From positions 7,812,001-7,876,000 of the forward strand of contig JAYKYS010000005.1 in assembly GCA_036924285.1 (NCBI GenBank): a stretch of 64,000 bases of DNA. Reading direction: 5' to 3'. The stretch is from Asterella californica. Taxonomy: Eukaryota > Streptophyta > Marchantiopsida > Marchantiales > Aytoniaceae. A program made the translations under genes and the position numbers. Below, piece after piece: positions 1-12,084 of this stretch (position 1 is its first letter; each line of letters starts with the position of its first letter). The notes beneath the pieces were generated by a model. That model worked only from the letters and a program-made list of their open reading frames with translations, was not told the origin of the DNA and made no database searches.

Positions 1-259
1 TTTCCTGTAGATAAGTGTGTGATATTTTAGGTAGTAGTTGTTTGTTTAGATCCAGAGACCCTTCTGAAGTGTCTAGAAGCCGTGTGGTTTTCTGAGAAGA
101 CGGGATTTATAGATAAAACCCGTGTGTTTGTGTGTTTGAACAGATCTTAGAACTTAGAGCAGCGATACTTGTGCAAATCTTCTGTGGGAACGATATCTTG
201 TATACTAAATGGGTAAAAGAAGAAATCCTGCGTCACTACATATAGTGAGCACTCATTTT
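1..259 (+). repeat. 3' end of 5' LTR, gypsy element 1 (partial)
   Basis: This stretch lies immediately upstream of a convincing retrotransposon primer binding site, so it should be the end of the 5' LTR of the element that runs rightwards. The LTR start is outside the window, so neither its length nor its TG terminus can be checked. The matching 3' LTR is not recovered intact because element 2 starts at 5599. Confidence 0.55.
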
Positions 260-277
260 TGGCGCCGTTGCCGGAGA
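260..277 (+). other. primer binding site, tRNA-Asp type
   Basis: The bases TGGCGCCGTTGCCGGAGA match the primer site of many plant gypsy elements, complementary to the 3' end of a tRNA-Asp ending in CCA. It fixes the element as plus strand and puts the 5' LTR end just before it. Confidence 0.8.
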
Positions 278-621
278 TTTCATCTTAGTAACGTCTGTTC
301 TAAGCTTCCTGGACCTGTGTGCCAGTAGTTAGTTTCATTCCGAACTAACTTTGATTGTAGTTGAATGTGTTGTGGGACTCTATCTTGCTAGAAGACAGGA
401 ACCGCAACCAGAAGCTGATGAGATACATCAGGGAGAACTGGAAGAAGCCGCTTCTCTGCTTCCAAGAGCTTCTTAAAGGACTCGATCTTGGAAGACTGCA
501 GTGAGTACAACAGGAAGCAGGAGAAGAAGACGTTCCGAACCTGTGACCAGTTGTTCAGACATCCAGTCTGTCAGATCTAGTATTAGAAGAAGAGAGACAT
601 CTCTTCTCAGCACTCTGGTGG
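278..621 (+). other. element 1 leader, no gene
   Basis: This is purine-rich sequence between the primer site and the first gag-like reading frame. It is probably the untranslated leader of element 1. No separate feature is seen. Confidence 0.4.
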
Positions 622-2721
622 ATGCCTCCGACCAGAGAAAGAAGTAGAAGACGCACAGGTAAAGATCTTGAGTGGGTACATTCATCCCAGCGAACCGCTT
701 CTAGAGAGCAGCGGGTATCCCTGAGACACCAAAGGAAAGAAGAAGAGCTCAGGAAGATCCGATTAGTAGATTTGGAAGAACCTTCCATCTCGAGCATAAT
801 CTTTGGAGAAGACAGAAGTCAACCGGGTGACCATGTGTATAAAGTAGATTTTGATACTGGTTACTCAGAAGACGTCTTCCCAAGTGCGGAAGAGGCTTCT
901 CAAGGTGAAGGAAGACTAGAGGAGATCGTTCCAGACATCTCAGAAGGCGACAGCGACAGTAGCTCTGACTCAGAAGACGACATTCGTGATTCAGACAGAC
1001 CTGGACCTTCGAGAATACCATCTCCACCACCTGGGCCTGAGAGAGGAAGAAGTTGGCAGTCGCATCAACTGACAGTCGACATGACTTCTCACACTCGGCA
1101 GAAGTACCATCCGTACGACGATGATGCTGATGCGGATGACTTCATCACGATGTTCGAGACCATCTCTCGATCCAACAAAGAAGACTCTGATGTCGACAGA
1201 CTCCTGTATTTCCTAGTTTGATCGTAGGGAAGAGAAGGAAATGGATGAGTAAAATGTTGGATGATGAGTTAGTAATGGTCGCTTGGGCTACTCTGAAGGC
1301 AGCTTTTCTGAAGAGGTTCAGAGGAGTGAGCTATGATCGGATGACCTTCATAGAACTTCAGAGGCTCGAACGGAAGAAGAAAGAGACACTGCGGGATTAC
1401 ACCGAGAGGTTTGAATACCTCCTGGATCACATCCCTCAGAACCAAGGAAGACCCGGTTATTGTGCCCAGCAAGCCATGGACTCGTACTTGGGAGGATTGT
1501 CTCAGGATATGGAGTTATACTGCAGAAGAGGAGGGGGTGATGATTTAGTAGAAGTACAGAAGCATGCCGAGCAGTATGAAACCTCGAGCATCACTCGGAA
1601 TATGACGAAAGATAGAGAGAAGACCTCGAAGAAGTCCAAGAAGTCTTCTAGGAAATCCAAGAGGAAGTCCAAGTCTACTGAAACTGATAACAGAGATTCG
1701 GAAATATCCTCTACTTCTGAAGAGTCTACTGTCGAAAGCTCAGAATCTGAATCTGAACAAGAGACGGAAGAAGAAGAGAGAGAAGACACGATCAAGGGAA
1801 GAAGTTGTGCAGAAGATTCCTCAGACTCAGATCATTCAGTCTGCACCGGATCCTCAGATCGATGAAGTGCTGAAGCAGTTTGCCGACCTCAAAGTTCATC
1901 TTCTGAACCAGAAGGACAAGCGGAAGCAACCTACGGCTTCTCGGCCAAACATTTGGTGCAACCTTTGCAACTCTTCCGGGCACACCAGAGATCAGTGTAC
2001 ACAGGACCAAGCTGTCAATTGGGCAAGTTGGGAAGAAGACAATGAGGGATATCTACACGATCCTCGTGGAGAATCCTGCTATAGGATCGAGACGATACAA
2101 CCGTTCACTCTCATGCCTCCTACCCAATATAATTGTTATGCATCTAGAGACAAGGCTAGTAATGTACAGATCAGGACGTCTTGGCAACCTTCTTCATCAC
2201 AACGACCTCTAAACCCTCTTCCTGGAGCATGCAAAAATTGTGGAGAGACAAGACACTGGTGGTCTACCTGTCCTCATCCGAGAAGACAGATTGGGCAAGT
2301 GCCCTTGTGTGGAAACTGTAAGGAAGCAGGACATTTCAAGGAAAATTGTCCTCAGACCTTACGCCCACGACAAATGGTTAGATTTGTAGAAACCATGCCT
2401 CTTGCAGAAGCCGCATCAGCTTCTAAACTCGAGCTAGCAGTGGTACAACACATCACGGTAGAAGAAGAAGATCCTGGGGACTGTACGGATTGTCTCCATA
2501 TAGAGGAAGACGAACTAGACCCCGGGAAGCGCGAAGGAAAGGAACCTCAGCTGCAGAAGACGACTGCAACTCAGAAGACAAAGTCACTTGAGACAACTTC
2601 CTCTTTCACTTTGGCGGATGGCACTGTTTGGAGCCCTTGCTCGGATTCAGACAGTTGGCCCCCAGAAGAAGTCCTGGATGAAGCAGTATTTAAGGTAAGT
2701 ACCATAAGCAAAGAGAAGTAA
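622..2721 (+). pseudogene. gag of gypsy element 1, broken
   Basis: Three overlapping frames together make a gag polyprotein. Frame 622-1221 is acidic and Ser-rich, with no known domain. Frame 1218-1865 carries the capsid-type retrotransposon gag domain (WATLKAAFLKRF, then LRDYTERFEYLL, QAMDSYLGGL) followed by a Lys/Ser/Glu-rich low-complexity tail. Frame 1807-2721 holds three CCHC zinc knuckles: CNLCNSSGHTRDQC, CKNCGETRHWWSTC and CGNCKEAGHFKENC. Changes of frame near 1220 and near 1810-1865 show that the gene is damaged. Gag would form the virus-like particle and bind the element RNA. Three knuckles is more than the one or two common in plant gypsy gags. Confidence 0.8.
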
Positions 2722-2862
2722 GAATCCCGTCAGAAAGAGAGCAAGAAAAAGAAGCAGCGTAAGGAGAGGTCATCTTCCCCTGAGCGGCCTTCTTCTCTTG
2801 CTTACGACCGAGAAGATCCGAAGTACTTTGCTCCTGACATTAGGCAAGAAGTTGAAGCGATC

Positions 2863-3351
2863 ATGCAAGAAGAGCTGGAGAAGCGACGGAAGATAGTACA
2901 GCAGCTTCCTCCACCGACTACGGCAGTCTGTGTCTCAGGAGAACTGCTTCCAGTCGAGAGAAGACACCATTCTGATCTTCCACCCAAGGAAGTAGCTACT
3001 ACATCTTCTCTGTTGGAAACACCAATCACTCTGTTGAAACGATCCCCTTATGACTTCTTGCGAGACTTGTGGAATCAGAAGGCGGATGTAACCTTCCAAC
3101 AGCTTTTGAATGACAACGTTGGTTACAAGAAGCTGTTACAATCTATTCTTCGAGGATCGAGGAAGCGGAGAACAGCTAAACTTCCCCAGAGCACTCCGAT
3201 CCTAAGAATAGAGCATGAGGACTTGGGAGCCCCAGAACTTGATATGGAGATCCATAGCTGTCTTCTAAAGAAGATACCCATTGATTCCGGCTCCGGAGTT
3301 AACATCATGACTGAAGAAACTGCGCATGCCCTAGGCTTCACTGAGTTCTAG
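2863..3351 (+). pseudogene. protease region of gypsy element 1
   Basis: The frame encodes a linker and then the retropepsin-like core IPIDSGSGVNIMTEETAHALGF near its C-terminus. DSG is the catalytic aspartate triad. A stop follows at once, so the second half of the protease (about 3352-3700) lies in other frames. Protease would cut Gag-Pol into its parts. It sits between gag and RT, as usual for Ty3/gypsy elements. Confidence 0.7.
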
Positions 3352-3719
3352 CCTACTCCGAGAATCCTTAGAATGACGGACCAGACCAGAAGATGACCTT
3401 TGGGACAATTGAAAGATGTCTTGACGGTAATTGGGGGAGTACCTTTTTACCTCACTTACATCATTTTGCGACCTGTAGCTAAGGTTGGATATCAGGTGTT
3501 GATAGAAAGACCATGACTGTATGCTGCAAATGTAAATATCGATTGGAGAAGACATCGTTTGAGGTTTCCCAATCCTACACCCAAGCCAGGTGAGAAGACC
3601 AACGTCTCACTTCCTTGGATGAAGATTGGACATCAAGGTGAAACTCCCTCTACGAATGAGGGGTACACGTCAGAAGCTCAGCTGCGTCTTCTGACCTTGA
3701 TGAACGATATGATGAGTTT

Positions 3720-3968
3720 GTGGTGAATAACTTGTGTACTACAAAAGTAGCAGAGATAGCAGACGAAGTGATCTGTGGATACATTGAGTGCTATGAAATT
3801 GCGGAAGAAGAGCTTCCAAAAGACGAAAGTATCGTCTTCTCTTCGAAAGATCCAATAGTTGGTCTTCCAGAAGACGAATCTGAACCGGAAGAAGCTCCCA
3901 AACTGGAATACTTTGGTGTCAGTGAGTACAGTCACACTGAAGGAATGGTAAACCCTGATGATCTTTAA
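3720..3968 (+). pseudogene. protease-RT linker of element 1
   Basis: This short acidic frame (82 residues, rich in Glu and Pro) lies between the protease remnant and RT. It has no recognisable domain. It is kept because it is in the right place and orientation for the linker of the polyprotein. Confidence 0.35.
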
Positions 3969-4090
3969 GAAATGGAGGTTGCTCTTGGGAAGAAGCTGAG
4001 CTTTCCAAGGTGATCGAGGACCAGCAGTTGGAAGACTTTAGAGAACTTTTGACAGAGTTCTAGGACGTCTTCGCTTGGACCATAGAAGAC

Positions 4091-5198
4091 ATGAAGGGCA
4101 TAGTTCGAGAGCTGGGAGAGCATCGCATTGACTTGTTGGAAGGCGTTGTTCCTGCACGGCAGAGGCAGTATCGACTCAATCTCAAGTACTCGCTTCTGGT
4201 GAAGGACCAGATCGATCAATACTTGAAGGCGGGAGTCATCTTCCCAGTACTTAGTAGTGAGTGGGTAGCTCCTATTGTCATCGTGCAAAAGAAGCAAACA
4301 GGTAAGATCCGAGTGTGTCAGGACTTCCGGAAGCTGAACTTGGCCACGAAAAAAGATCATCATCCTTTACCTTTCACCGATTATGTGTTAGGTCAGGTAG
4401 CAGGACATAAGTTCTACAGCTTCCTGGATGGATATTCTGGGTACAACCAAGTTTCAATCAAAGAAGAAGACAAGTCGAAAACCACTTTTACCACTGATTG
4501 GGGCACGTACGCGTACAATCAAATGCCATTTGGTTTATGCAACGCACCCGCCACATTCCATAGAATGATGATTACGATCTTCAAGGATGATTTTTGTCAC
4601 TTTCATGGAGATCTTCTTGGATGATTTTTGTGTGTTTGGATCGAAAGAAGATCACCTGATATTTCTGAGGAAGTGTTTTTTGAAGTGTAGAGAGCATCGT
4701 TTGGCTCTTCACCTTGAGAAGTGCTTCTTTGGTATGTCAGAAGGAATTTTGCTAGGACATAGGATTTCTGGAAGAGGTATAGAAGTCGACTGTGCTAAGA
4801 TGGAAGTCATCATGAAACTTCACCCACCTGCTAATCTGACTCAGTTGAGAAGCTTCCTGGGCAACGTAGGATACTACAGGAGGTTTATTGACAAGTACGC
4901 AGAGGTAGCAGGAAGACTTACCAAGTTGCTGAAGAAGGACAAACCTTACATTTGGTCTTCTGAGCAGCAGGAAGCGTTCGAAGAAATGAAAAGATTTCTG
5001 TCAAAATCTCTTATCCTAAGGCCATCTGATTGGGAGAGAGTCTTCCACATTTACGTGGATGTTTCTGCTTTCGTCATAGGGGTGGTATTGAGTCAGAAAG
5101 ATGAGAAGAAGAAAGATATCCCATCTACTATACGGGAAGACAACTCAGTGATGCAGAGAAGAAGTACTCTACAACTGAAAGGGAGTGTCTTGGCATGA
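4091..5198 (+). pseudogene. reverse transcriptase of gypsy element 1, frameshifted
   Basis: Frame 4091-4624 carries the RT fingers and palm: WVAPIVIVQKK, IRVCQDFRKLNLATKKDHHPLP, FYSFLDGYSGYNQVSI and [16 protein letters not shown]. Frame 4587-5198 continues with the catalytic FLDDF (the usual YIDD box), the LGHRISGRGIEVD thumb and the start of RNase H (WERVFHIYVDVSAFVIGVVLSQ). The overlap of the two frames shows a frameshift near 4600. The enzyme copies element RNA into DNA. The family is clearly Ty3/gypsy, but this copy is inactive. Confidence 0.85.
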
Positions 5199-5486
5199 TT
5201 TACTCCTGTAGGAAGTTTAGGCACTATCTTCAAGCTAATCCGTTTGTCTTCTATGTGGATCATTTTTCTTTGAAACATCTTGTGAAGAAAGCAGATTGTC
5301 TGGTAGGATAGCTAGGTGAATTCTTCTACTCTAGGAATTTACTTACACGGTTGAATACAGGCCTGGAAGACAGCATGTTAATGCTGACTACCTATCCAGA
5401 TTGGAGACGGAGCGACGAGAAGATGAAGTGGAAGACGAGTTCTCTGACAAGAAACTGTTATCAGTTTCTACAGAGACTTCTCATCT
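5199..5486 (+). pseudogene. RNase H end of element 1; no integrase follows
   Basis: In shifting frames this stretch reads as the end of a gypsy RNase H, including a segment like FTYTVEYRPGRQHVNADYLSRL, the usual closing motif of the domain. The next recognisable item is a G-rich tract at about 5489. There is no room for the roughly 1 kb integrase that follows RNase H in Ty3/gypsy elements, and no HHCC or DDE motif is seen. Confidence 0.6.
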
Positions 5487-5598
5487 GAGGGGGGGCGTAC
5501 CGTCTGCTTCCCAGAAGACGACACTAGGTCTTCTGATCCGATCTTTGTGACTTCCATAGAAGAATCGATCTTCAAGGACTGCCTTCTGTCTTCTATGC
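5487..5598 (+). repeat. putative polypurine tract and start of 3' LTR, element 1
   Basis: A run of seven G residues after a purine-rich start (5486-5495) has the form and place of a polypurine tract. The following 100 bases would be the start of a 3' LTR cut off by element 2 at 5599. No TG terminus is obvious and the 5' LTR start is outside the window, so the LTR assignment cannot be tested here. Confidence 0.35.
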
Positions 5599-7262
5599 TG
5601 TCGAGGCGAGAGTTTCCTGGGAAGGGCGAACCTTCTAGCTGTGATACGATCGTGAAGAGGAGGACGAAAACCACACACAAAATACGGACCGCAAGGAAAA
5701 CACACCACCACGTTCTCGATCCAGCCAAGATAAATCGCACGGCACGCAAGCAAATCTTCAACTCCAGATCAATCGGACTGAAAATCTCACGCTCAGTCAC
5801 TCCGAATATCAGAAAACTGCTCCTGTGAAGCACCAGCGCGTTCACCTAGAAGCTTCCCGTTTTCTCTTCAGAAAATTGTGCGTACAAGTTGTAGGTCTCC
5901 TATCTACTCGATTCTGTTCTCTACTCTCGATCCCTTGATATTAAATCTCTGATCAGACAGAAAAGTATCTTCAGATGTAGTCTCTGTAAAATCTCCTAGC
6001 TCTTCGATTCCTTCTACTCGATAGCTTCCGCACGGTAAACTCTACACTGCTCGATGATCGGCAAAACTGCGATAATGCGATAATGCGATAATGGCTGAGA
6101 ATTCTCTCTCTCCGGAGTACACCCCTCTGGGTTTTCCTCCACCCTACGTAACCTTCAGTGTCACCTGGCAGGGGTAAAAGATACCCTAAACAGATGGCAG
6201 CAGAAAATTAAATCACTGGTAAAAATTCTACACGTAAGAAGACTATTTCACTAAGCTTCGCAGATTCATCTGTACGGACGGTCGCCGACTTGGCTGTACA
6301 GTCATCATTTGACACCTACATTCGAAGTAACTCCGCCACGGCTACCTCTGGCCACCGGAATCACCTCGTTCTGACACGTGGATCCCGAGTTATCACCATT
6401 GTCGTTTTCCGCCCCCTTAAACTTTGAAGTGCCGTAAGTATGGCCTCAGGTATCAGTTTCACTTGATTTTTCGACCCAAGTGAATAATATTTCGAACTCT
6501 ACATTTTTCTACAAAAGAATTGGTACCGACTTGGTTTCGAAATGGATCGAAGGTGAGAGGTCCATTTCGAAACCCGGTGGTAATCTCCCTCTAGCATCCA
6601 CACTAGGTGACTGCACTAGTGCAGGGGTAGACGGAGGCGTCCCGCATTCACGGTACGTTTAAGGGACATCTAGTGTCCCGCCCCTAGGCAACTTGGTGCC
6701 CCTCATATTCCCTCGAAGGGGCCAGCCTACTCCAAGCCGGTTGTGAGTCTGAAGGGATTTGATCCGGAGACCTCCTCCCTACAAGTTTCTCAGCTACACC
6801 ACGGAAGCTGATCTCACAACTGGTTTTGAAGACCAGTTTCTAAGCTAATATGCTAGAAAGCTGCGGTATTTCGTCTTTTCTTTGCTAACACGAAGTGCCA
6901 TAACTTTCTCTAGACATGCTCTTTTTGTACATTTCGAATTTTAAACAAATACTACAATCTACAATCTACATGAGAAAAATCTAAAAAGTATTTTTCGAAC
7001 TCACTCTGATTTATGGTAAAAATCCCGGTATCAGAAATCTTGTAGAAGAACTCCAAGTAACTTTTCGCCTGCAACTCCGTTTGCAACTTTTGAACATACC
7101 ACGGTGATCAGCGTGACGAGACCTACGCCGTGGTGTTTTCAGATTTTTGAATGGACACTTCCTCCAGAATCGACTTCTCTGAGGTCTTAACTTCACTCAG
7201 AGAGACTAACTTCTAACTGAGAGGTGAATTATTCACTATGTGGAATAATTCACATCACGACA
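5599..7262 (-). repeat. 3' LTR of element 2 (left copy)
   Basis: This LTR of 1664 bp is bounded by TG and CA and is almost identical to 13570-15332. It carries a short tandem GATAATGC run near 6070-6093, absent in part from the other copy. It also has an 11-bp inverted repeat with an 8-nt loop at 7224-7253, next to its polypurine-tract edge. It lacks the tandem 50-bp block found at 14498-14628 in the partner LTR. Confidence 0.92.
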
Positions 7263-7276
7263 TCCACCCCCTCCAA
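7263..7276 (-). other. polypurine tract of element 2
   Basis: On the minus strand this reads TTGGAGGGGGTGGA directly before the LTR, which is the normal site for plus-strand DNA priming. The old copy at 32915 keeps the same feature. Confidence 0.75.
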
Positions 7277-7308
7277 ACCTGCACATCCTCTGGCATGTGC
7301 CAACCTCT

Positions 7309-8478
7309 TCATCCTTCTGTCGTTTCATCATCATCATCACTCTCGTCCACCTCAACCTCTTCAGTAGTCGAGGAGTCTTCATCTCTTGTCATCCTCTCAA
7401 ACTCCAGAAAGTTGAACAAATCTACTGATCCTCCACGTCGTTTGAACAACTTCACCCGTTTTCCAGCCACAGATAGTTTCAAAGGAGTACCATCCAACTC
7501 ACGTAAACTATAAGTGGCATTCTCATAAACATCTAACACAACATAAGGCCCGAACCATCTTCGCGAGAACTTACGAAGTGTAGAATGTTGATTCTCCAGT
7601 GTGCTATCATACACCAGAACCCAATCACCAACGCGTATTGGCTTTGGTCGTAGTCGGTGAGTCTTATCGAAACGCTCCTTGTTTCTAACTCGAGCCACCT
7701 TCAGCTTCTCTTGCGCCTCAGCAAGATCCTCCTCCCTTCGCTCCAACTGCCTAGTTCGTAAAGCAAGGAGTGAAGTATGATCTATACCATCTTCCCACGG
7801 TAGCGTAGCCCACGTAGGAAAGTCCTCCTCAGCAGGCATAATCGGTTTCTGCCCCAGCATAAGCTCAACTGGCATATACCCAATCGTGGTACAGTGTGTA
7901 GTCCTATCAGCCCATAAAGCAAATGGAAGTAGTCTCGGCCATTCTCTAGGCCTACCATCACATGCTTTCACTAAAGCGTGAACAATAGAAAGGTGTCCTC
8001 GTTCACTCTTACCAATCCCTTCTGGATTCATGGCAGTAGTAAGTCGAAGCTTTACTCCATAACGAGCAAAGAACTCCTTCGCTTCTGCACCTCTCAGTTC
8101 GCCCCTATCTGCTCGTAGTCTTCCAACAGATCCATAACGACAGATAATATTTTCCAGCACGAATCTACATATGTTCTCTGTAGTCTTCATTCGCAGTGCT
8201 CGTCCCTCCACGTAGTTGGAGAGATCTTCCCGAGCTAACACCAAGTAGCGCATCCCCCACAGTCCCGGCGGCATCATCACAAGATCAAGGACCCACGAAA
8301 AATGAATACTAGGTGGGTAGGTAGGTACAAGTCTATCTCTGTAACGGACTTTAGAGTAGAACTGGCAGTGCAGACACGACCCAACAAAATCCACTACGTC
8401 TTGATACAAACCCTTCCACCAGTATCGCTCCTTCATCTTCGTGTATGTAGCCCAAACTCCACGGTGTCCAGCCCACAA
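7309..8478 (-). pseudogene. integrase of element 2, out of frame with RT
   Basis: The frame (389 residues) holds the end of the HHCC zinc domain (GHRGVWATYTKMKERYWW, then CLHC), a DDE core and a C-terminal region with the GPYVVLDVYENATYSL module common in gypsy integrases. The DDE aspartates are in VLDLVMM and RADRGEL, and the glutamate is in GKSERGH. The acidic tail has no chromodomain. The true domain begins upstream in the RT frame. A 2-nt gain or 1-nt loss near 8500-8515 puts this part into another frame, and the start Met here is not a natural start. Integrase inserts the DNA copy into the genome. Confidence 0.85.
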
Positions 8479-10907
8479 GGTGTCATGAAACTCCTTAAAC
8501 TGAAACTCAGCTTTGTCGGTTGATCATCCACCACTCTAGCAAGCATCCCATCTCTTCTCTTCGGACGTTTCCACAGATAACCTTCACGTAGAAGGTAACC
8601 GTACGCCTTTCTTCTGATCTCTTTGAACTCTACGTCGCTCCATCCTTCTCTCCTACATAATAAACTCAAATAGTATCCGATATCGCGGAACTTTTCCGTG
8701 TAGAACTCCTCGTAGAACGGCAATGGTTCCAAGTCTGAAGTCTGCTGACCAACTTGGCACCAAACGTCTCTCTTCTCTTCATCTTCGACTTCAGTAATCA
8801 TCTCTTCTTCATCTGTATAACGAGCTCTAGATAACATATCTGCAACAGGATTATCTTTTCCTGCTATATGCTTCAGCTCAGGGTTCATACTCCGGATATA
8901 AGCAATCCATCGTAGCATTGCTATGTCTGGAGTATTACAGTTTGCTATCATACCTAGCAAAGGTAAACAATCTGTTTCTAATATCACACGAGCTCCAATC
9001 AAGAACTCTCGATCTACCTTCATAGCAGTAACAGCTCCCCACAACTCACGCTTCACTTGAGGATAGTTACGTTGCCTATCTGTTAAGATCCGAGCTCCAA
9101 ACCTTGAAACAAACCGCACGCCTTCTGCATCTTCTTGACCGACTGCCCATCCAATCGCCTTTGGACTCGTGTCAACAGTCAGTATGATAGGTCTTCCGCT
9201 CTCATAGTTAAGTCTCCTTAGTACATGTGGAGACTTCAGAATCTCCTTCAGCTGCTCCATCGTCTCGTGATGTTCTTGCCGCCAAGTAAACCTCTTCCCT
9301 TTTCTCAGAAGTGCATACAGAGGTTCGGCAATGTGTGCATAATGAGGAATACTCACACGAAAGAACACACAAGCTCCTAAGAATCGTCGAACCTCAGTGA
9401 TGTTGGTACAGTCTGTTATCCTTGCTATAGCATCTACCTTCTCTGGGTTCGGACGCCTTCCAAAAGTACCACATAAGTGACCAACCACCACAATCTCTGA
9501 CATTCCAAAACGAGATTTGGTACCTGACAGAGTGAGGTGTACCTCTTCCAAGCGCATCAGAATCTTCTCCACATCTTGGATGTGGTCTGCAACGAACTTT
9601 CTGCAACCATCAGCAGTCATAGTCTCGTCCTTGTCCTCCACCGGACAGCCTTTCATGGGAATATCATCAAGAAATGGGATAGTAACCTCAGGTACAAACT
9701 CTCGTAACACCTTATGCATCGCGTTTTGCATATGGGCTACAGAGTTTGTTGCTCCCTGAGGAAGAGTACACATCCGCATCGACCCCAAAGGTGTACGCAT
9801 GGTAGTCAAGTCTCTACTCTCCAAAGCAAGCTGAAACTGATCGTAACCTGAAAACAGATCTCCAGTAGAATAGATAGATCTTCCAGCAAATGCCTCGGCT
9901 ACTTCATCAACCACAGGTCCTGTCCCCACGTTTCGAATCGTGATGTTGTTGGCAGGCTGCAAGTCTTGGATGAAGCGTAAGGCTCCTGTCTTCTTAGGTA
10001 CTGTGAACCATCGGCTAGAGTACGGAGCCATAGATGGTTCAAGAATACCCATCCGCATCCTCTCCTTCAGTAACTCAATCACCTTCGGTAGCAAGGCACG
10101 AGGGACTGGAATCGGCTTCAAGTCCCAAGGTACGTGAGGAACAGTGAAGATAACCATCGGAGCTATCACACTAGGATCCACACAACCAATCTCTCCAGCT
10201 GAGAAAGAAAATGCCTTACCATGGCTAACTATCATCTGCTCGAAAGCTCTTTTCTCCACTTCAGTCAAGAAGCCACCCCCTCCTATCTGGAGCTGCTCGA
10301 GTGTCTCTTGAGTAAACTCGTGTCCTATCTGTTTAGGATCTCTCAGTACAGGCTCTGTGGCAGCTAACTCCATCTGCTGCTGTGAATCAACAGGTAACTG
10401 GGTCGCCACTGGTTTCACCTTCTTCGCTACAGTTTTGTATTTGGTGTGAACCTCTGCTTCTTCACGAAAGCCACACCAGCAGATTGCATCCTTCCATCCA
10501 CTCTCCAGTCTCGGATGAGGACGAGATTGCAAGCACGAGGCAATCTCCTCATAGACCTTACGAGAGTGGATAGGGATCACCACCCTTCCTCCCATCTGCT
10601 CCATCAACCTATCTACATCATCCAACCAACGAACAAAAGACTGTACACCTACAAACTCCTCGTAAACACCAGAAATCATCTCATCTTCACTCAGAACTCC
10701 TGTACAGCGCAGATTTTCTGCATACTTCTCCATCTGCCTTCTACTCTTCTCAGTCAGATCCTCTACTCGTGTGAACTCACTCCAATCATCAGAACTGAAA
10801 GCCATCAAACCAGATTTCCAACTATGTACAGTATAGTTGTTTTCAGAATCTTGAGCAACCTCTTCGTCAGCCTCCTGTGATCCCACAGGCTGCTCAAGCG
10901 AGATCAT
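8479..10907 (-). pseudogene. reverse transcriptase-RNase H of element 2
   Basis: This long frame of about 820 residues holds RT and RNase H. RT motifs include SRWFTVPKKTGALRFIQDLQ, YSTGDLFSGYDQFQLAL, LPQGATNSVAHMQNAM and the catalytic IPFLDDIPMKG. RNase H motifs include PIILTVDTSPKAIGWAVG, RELWGAV, LETDCLPLL and HIAGKDNPVADMLSRA. The first 200 residues or so are a linker after the protease. The frame begins downstream of a small break near 10960-10980 and runs out of register near 8510, so the polyprotein of this copy is not continuous. Confidence 0.9.
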
Positions 10908-10942
10908 AGTAACAGCAGATCCATCACTCTTGGTATCCCGGC

Positions 10943-12084
10943 CTACAAGAGTGGTTTCAGAAAACCCTTACTCCTACAGATAGGAGAATCTCTCAAAGTC
11001 TGTCTGTTTCGTTCGTGGTTCGAACGAACAGTCAAAAACTGCACAGAACGTCTATCATCTGGACTACGGATCCTAGCATAGTGAGATCCGTCATCCATCA
11101 CCTTCGTCTCCATTCTAACTGCGGTGATATAAGGTTGACCCAGAATCACGGGATATGAAGCAGAAGACTGTACGAAGAAGTGCTGATCTACCTCTACATC
11201 ACCCAGCTTCACTCTCACGTTGGGACAAGCGCCGTATAACTCACCCTTCTGGTTGTTTGCAGCTCGTAGCACCCAACCATGGTTCAGTTCGATAGGCCAC
11301 TGTCCTCTCTCGTACACTTCTCGTGACATGATGTTGATCTCAGAACCGTGATCAACCAAAGCAGCAACAGGTTCAAGACTTCCAAGGCGAACTCGTGTAG
11401 CAATCGTAGCACGAGCCCAGTGTCTCTTTCTGAAGTCACTATCAGTAGCTGGACTCTCCTCGCCAGCTTCATCATCATCAAACTCAGCAGTGTTGGTACC
11501 AGCAACCAACGCTTCTTGCTGGTACTCTGTATCATCAGCCTCCTGAAAATGCACCTTTCCGAATTCTGCATCATTAACAGAAGCTCCTACTACATCTATC
11601 ATCTGACTTTCTACTTGCTCGGACATCACCTGTCTCTTCCGCTTGATGATGTCGATGATCAACTCGTGAAACTCCCTCTTCGCAATACCAAGAACCTCTC
11701 GAAGAGAAAACTCGATTCGCGTGTCAAGTATTCTCTGCTCCAGGATGCTCTTGAGATCAGTTGAAGTCTCTATATCTGCTGCCAACTTGTAAGCCGGTCC
11801 CTTCCCTTTCTCTTGGGCAGTAAACCGTCTACCAGCAGTCGTTGGCTCCTGCTGGGATCTCTGCACATCCTCCATCGGACCTGGTGCAGGTGGAGGAGCT
11901 GCAGAAATAGACGGGACGTCTTCAGGAAGAGTTGCCCGTCTCCTTGTGACCCTCTGTCTATCTCCAGTCTCCTCTGGAACTCCAGTATCAAGTTCAGAGG
12001 CTTCTCGCCGCCTCTTCTCCTCCACAGAAGCATCCTGCCAGTGAACGTGTCTATCCACATCCAGGAATGCTTTGATAGAGCAGC
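10943..12084 (-). pseudogene. protease region of element 2
   Basis: The frame contains a charged region and then an aspartic protease: ALVDHGSEINIMSREVYERG with flap and C-terminal parts (YGACPNVRVKLGDVEVDQHF, YPVILGQPYI). The catalytic triad is DHG, where DTG or DSG is usual. Some gypsy families do use a variant, so this alone does not prove loss of activity. The frame joins gag through a 1-nt deletion near 12085. The related plus-strand fragment at 16510 reads through the same point in one frame, so gag and protease were originally one ORF. Confidence 0.8.

Noticed and set aside
6718..6815. tRNA-like boxes inside the element 2 LTR (minus strand)
   Set aside because: A GATCAAATC-type B box is present but the A box is only about 31 nt away, too close for a tRNA, and both LTRs carry it as ordinary LTR sequence.
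11770..12084. Gag and protease frames of element 2 overlap, suggesting programmed frameshifting
   Set aside because: The related fragment at 16510-16560 reads through the same point in one frame with one more base, so the overlap is better explained by a deletion in this copy.
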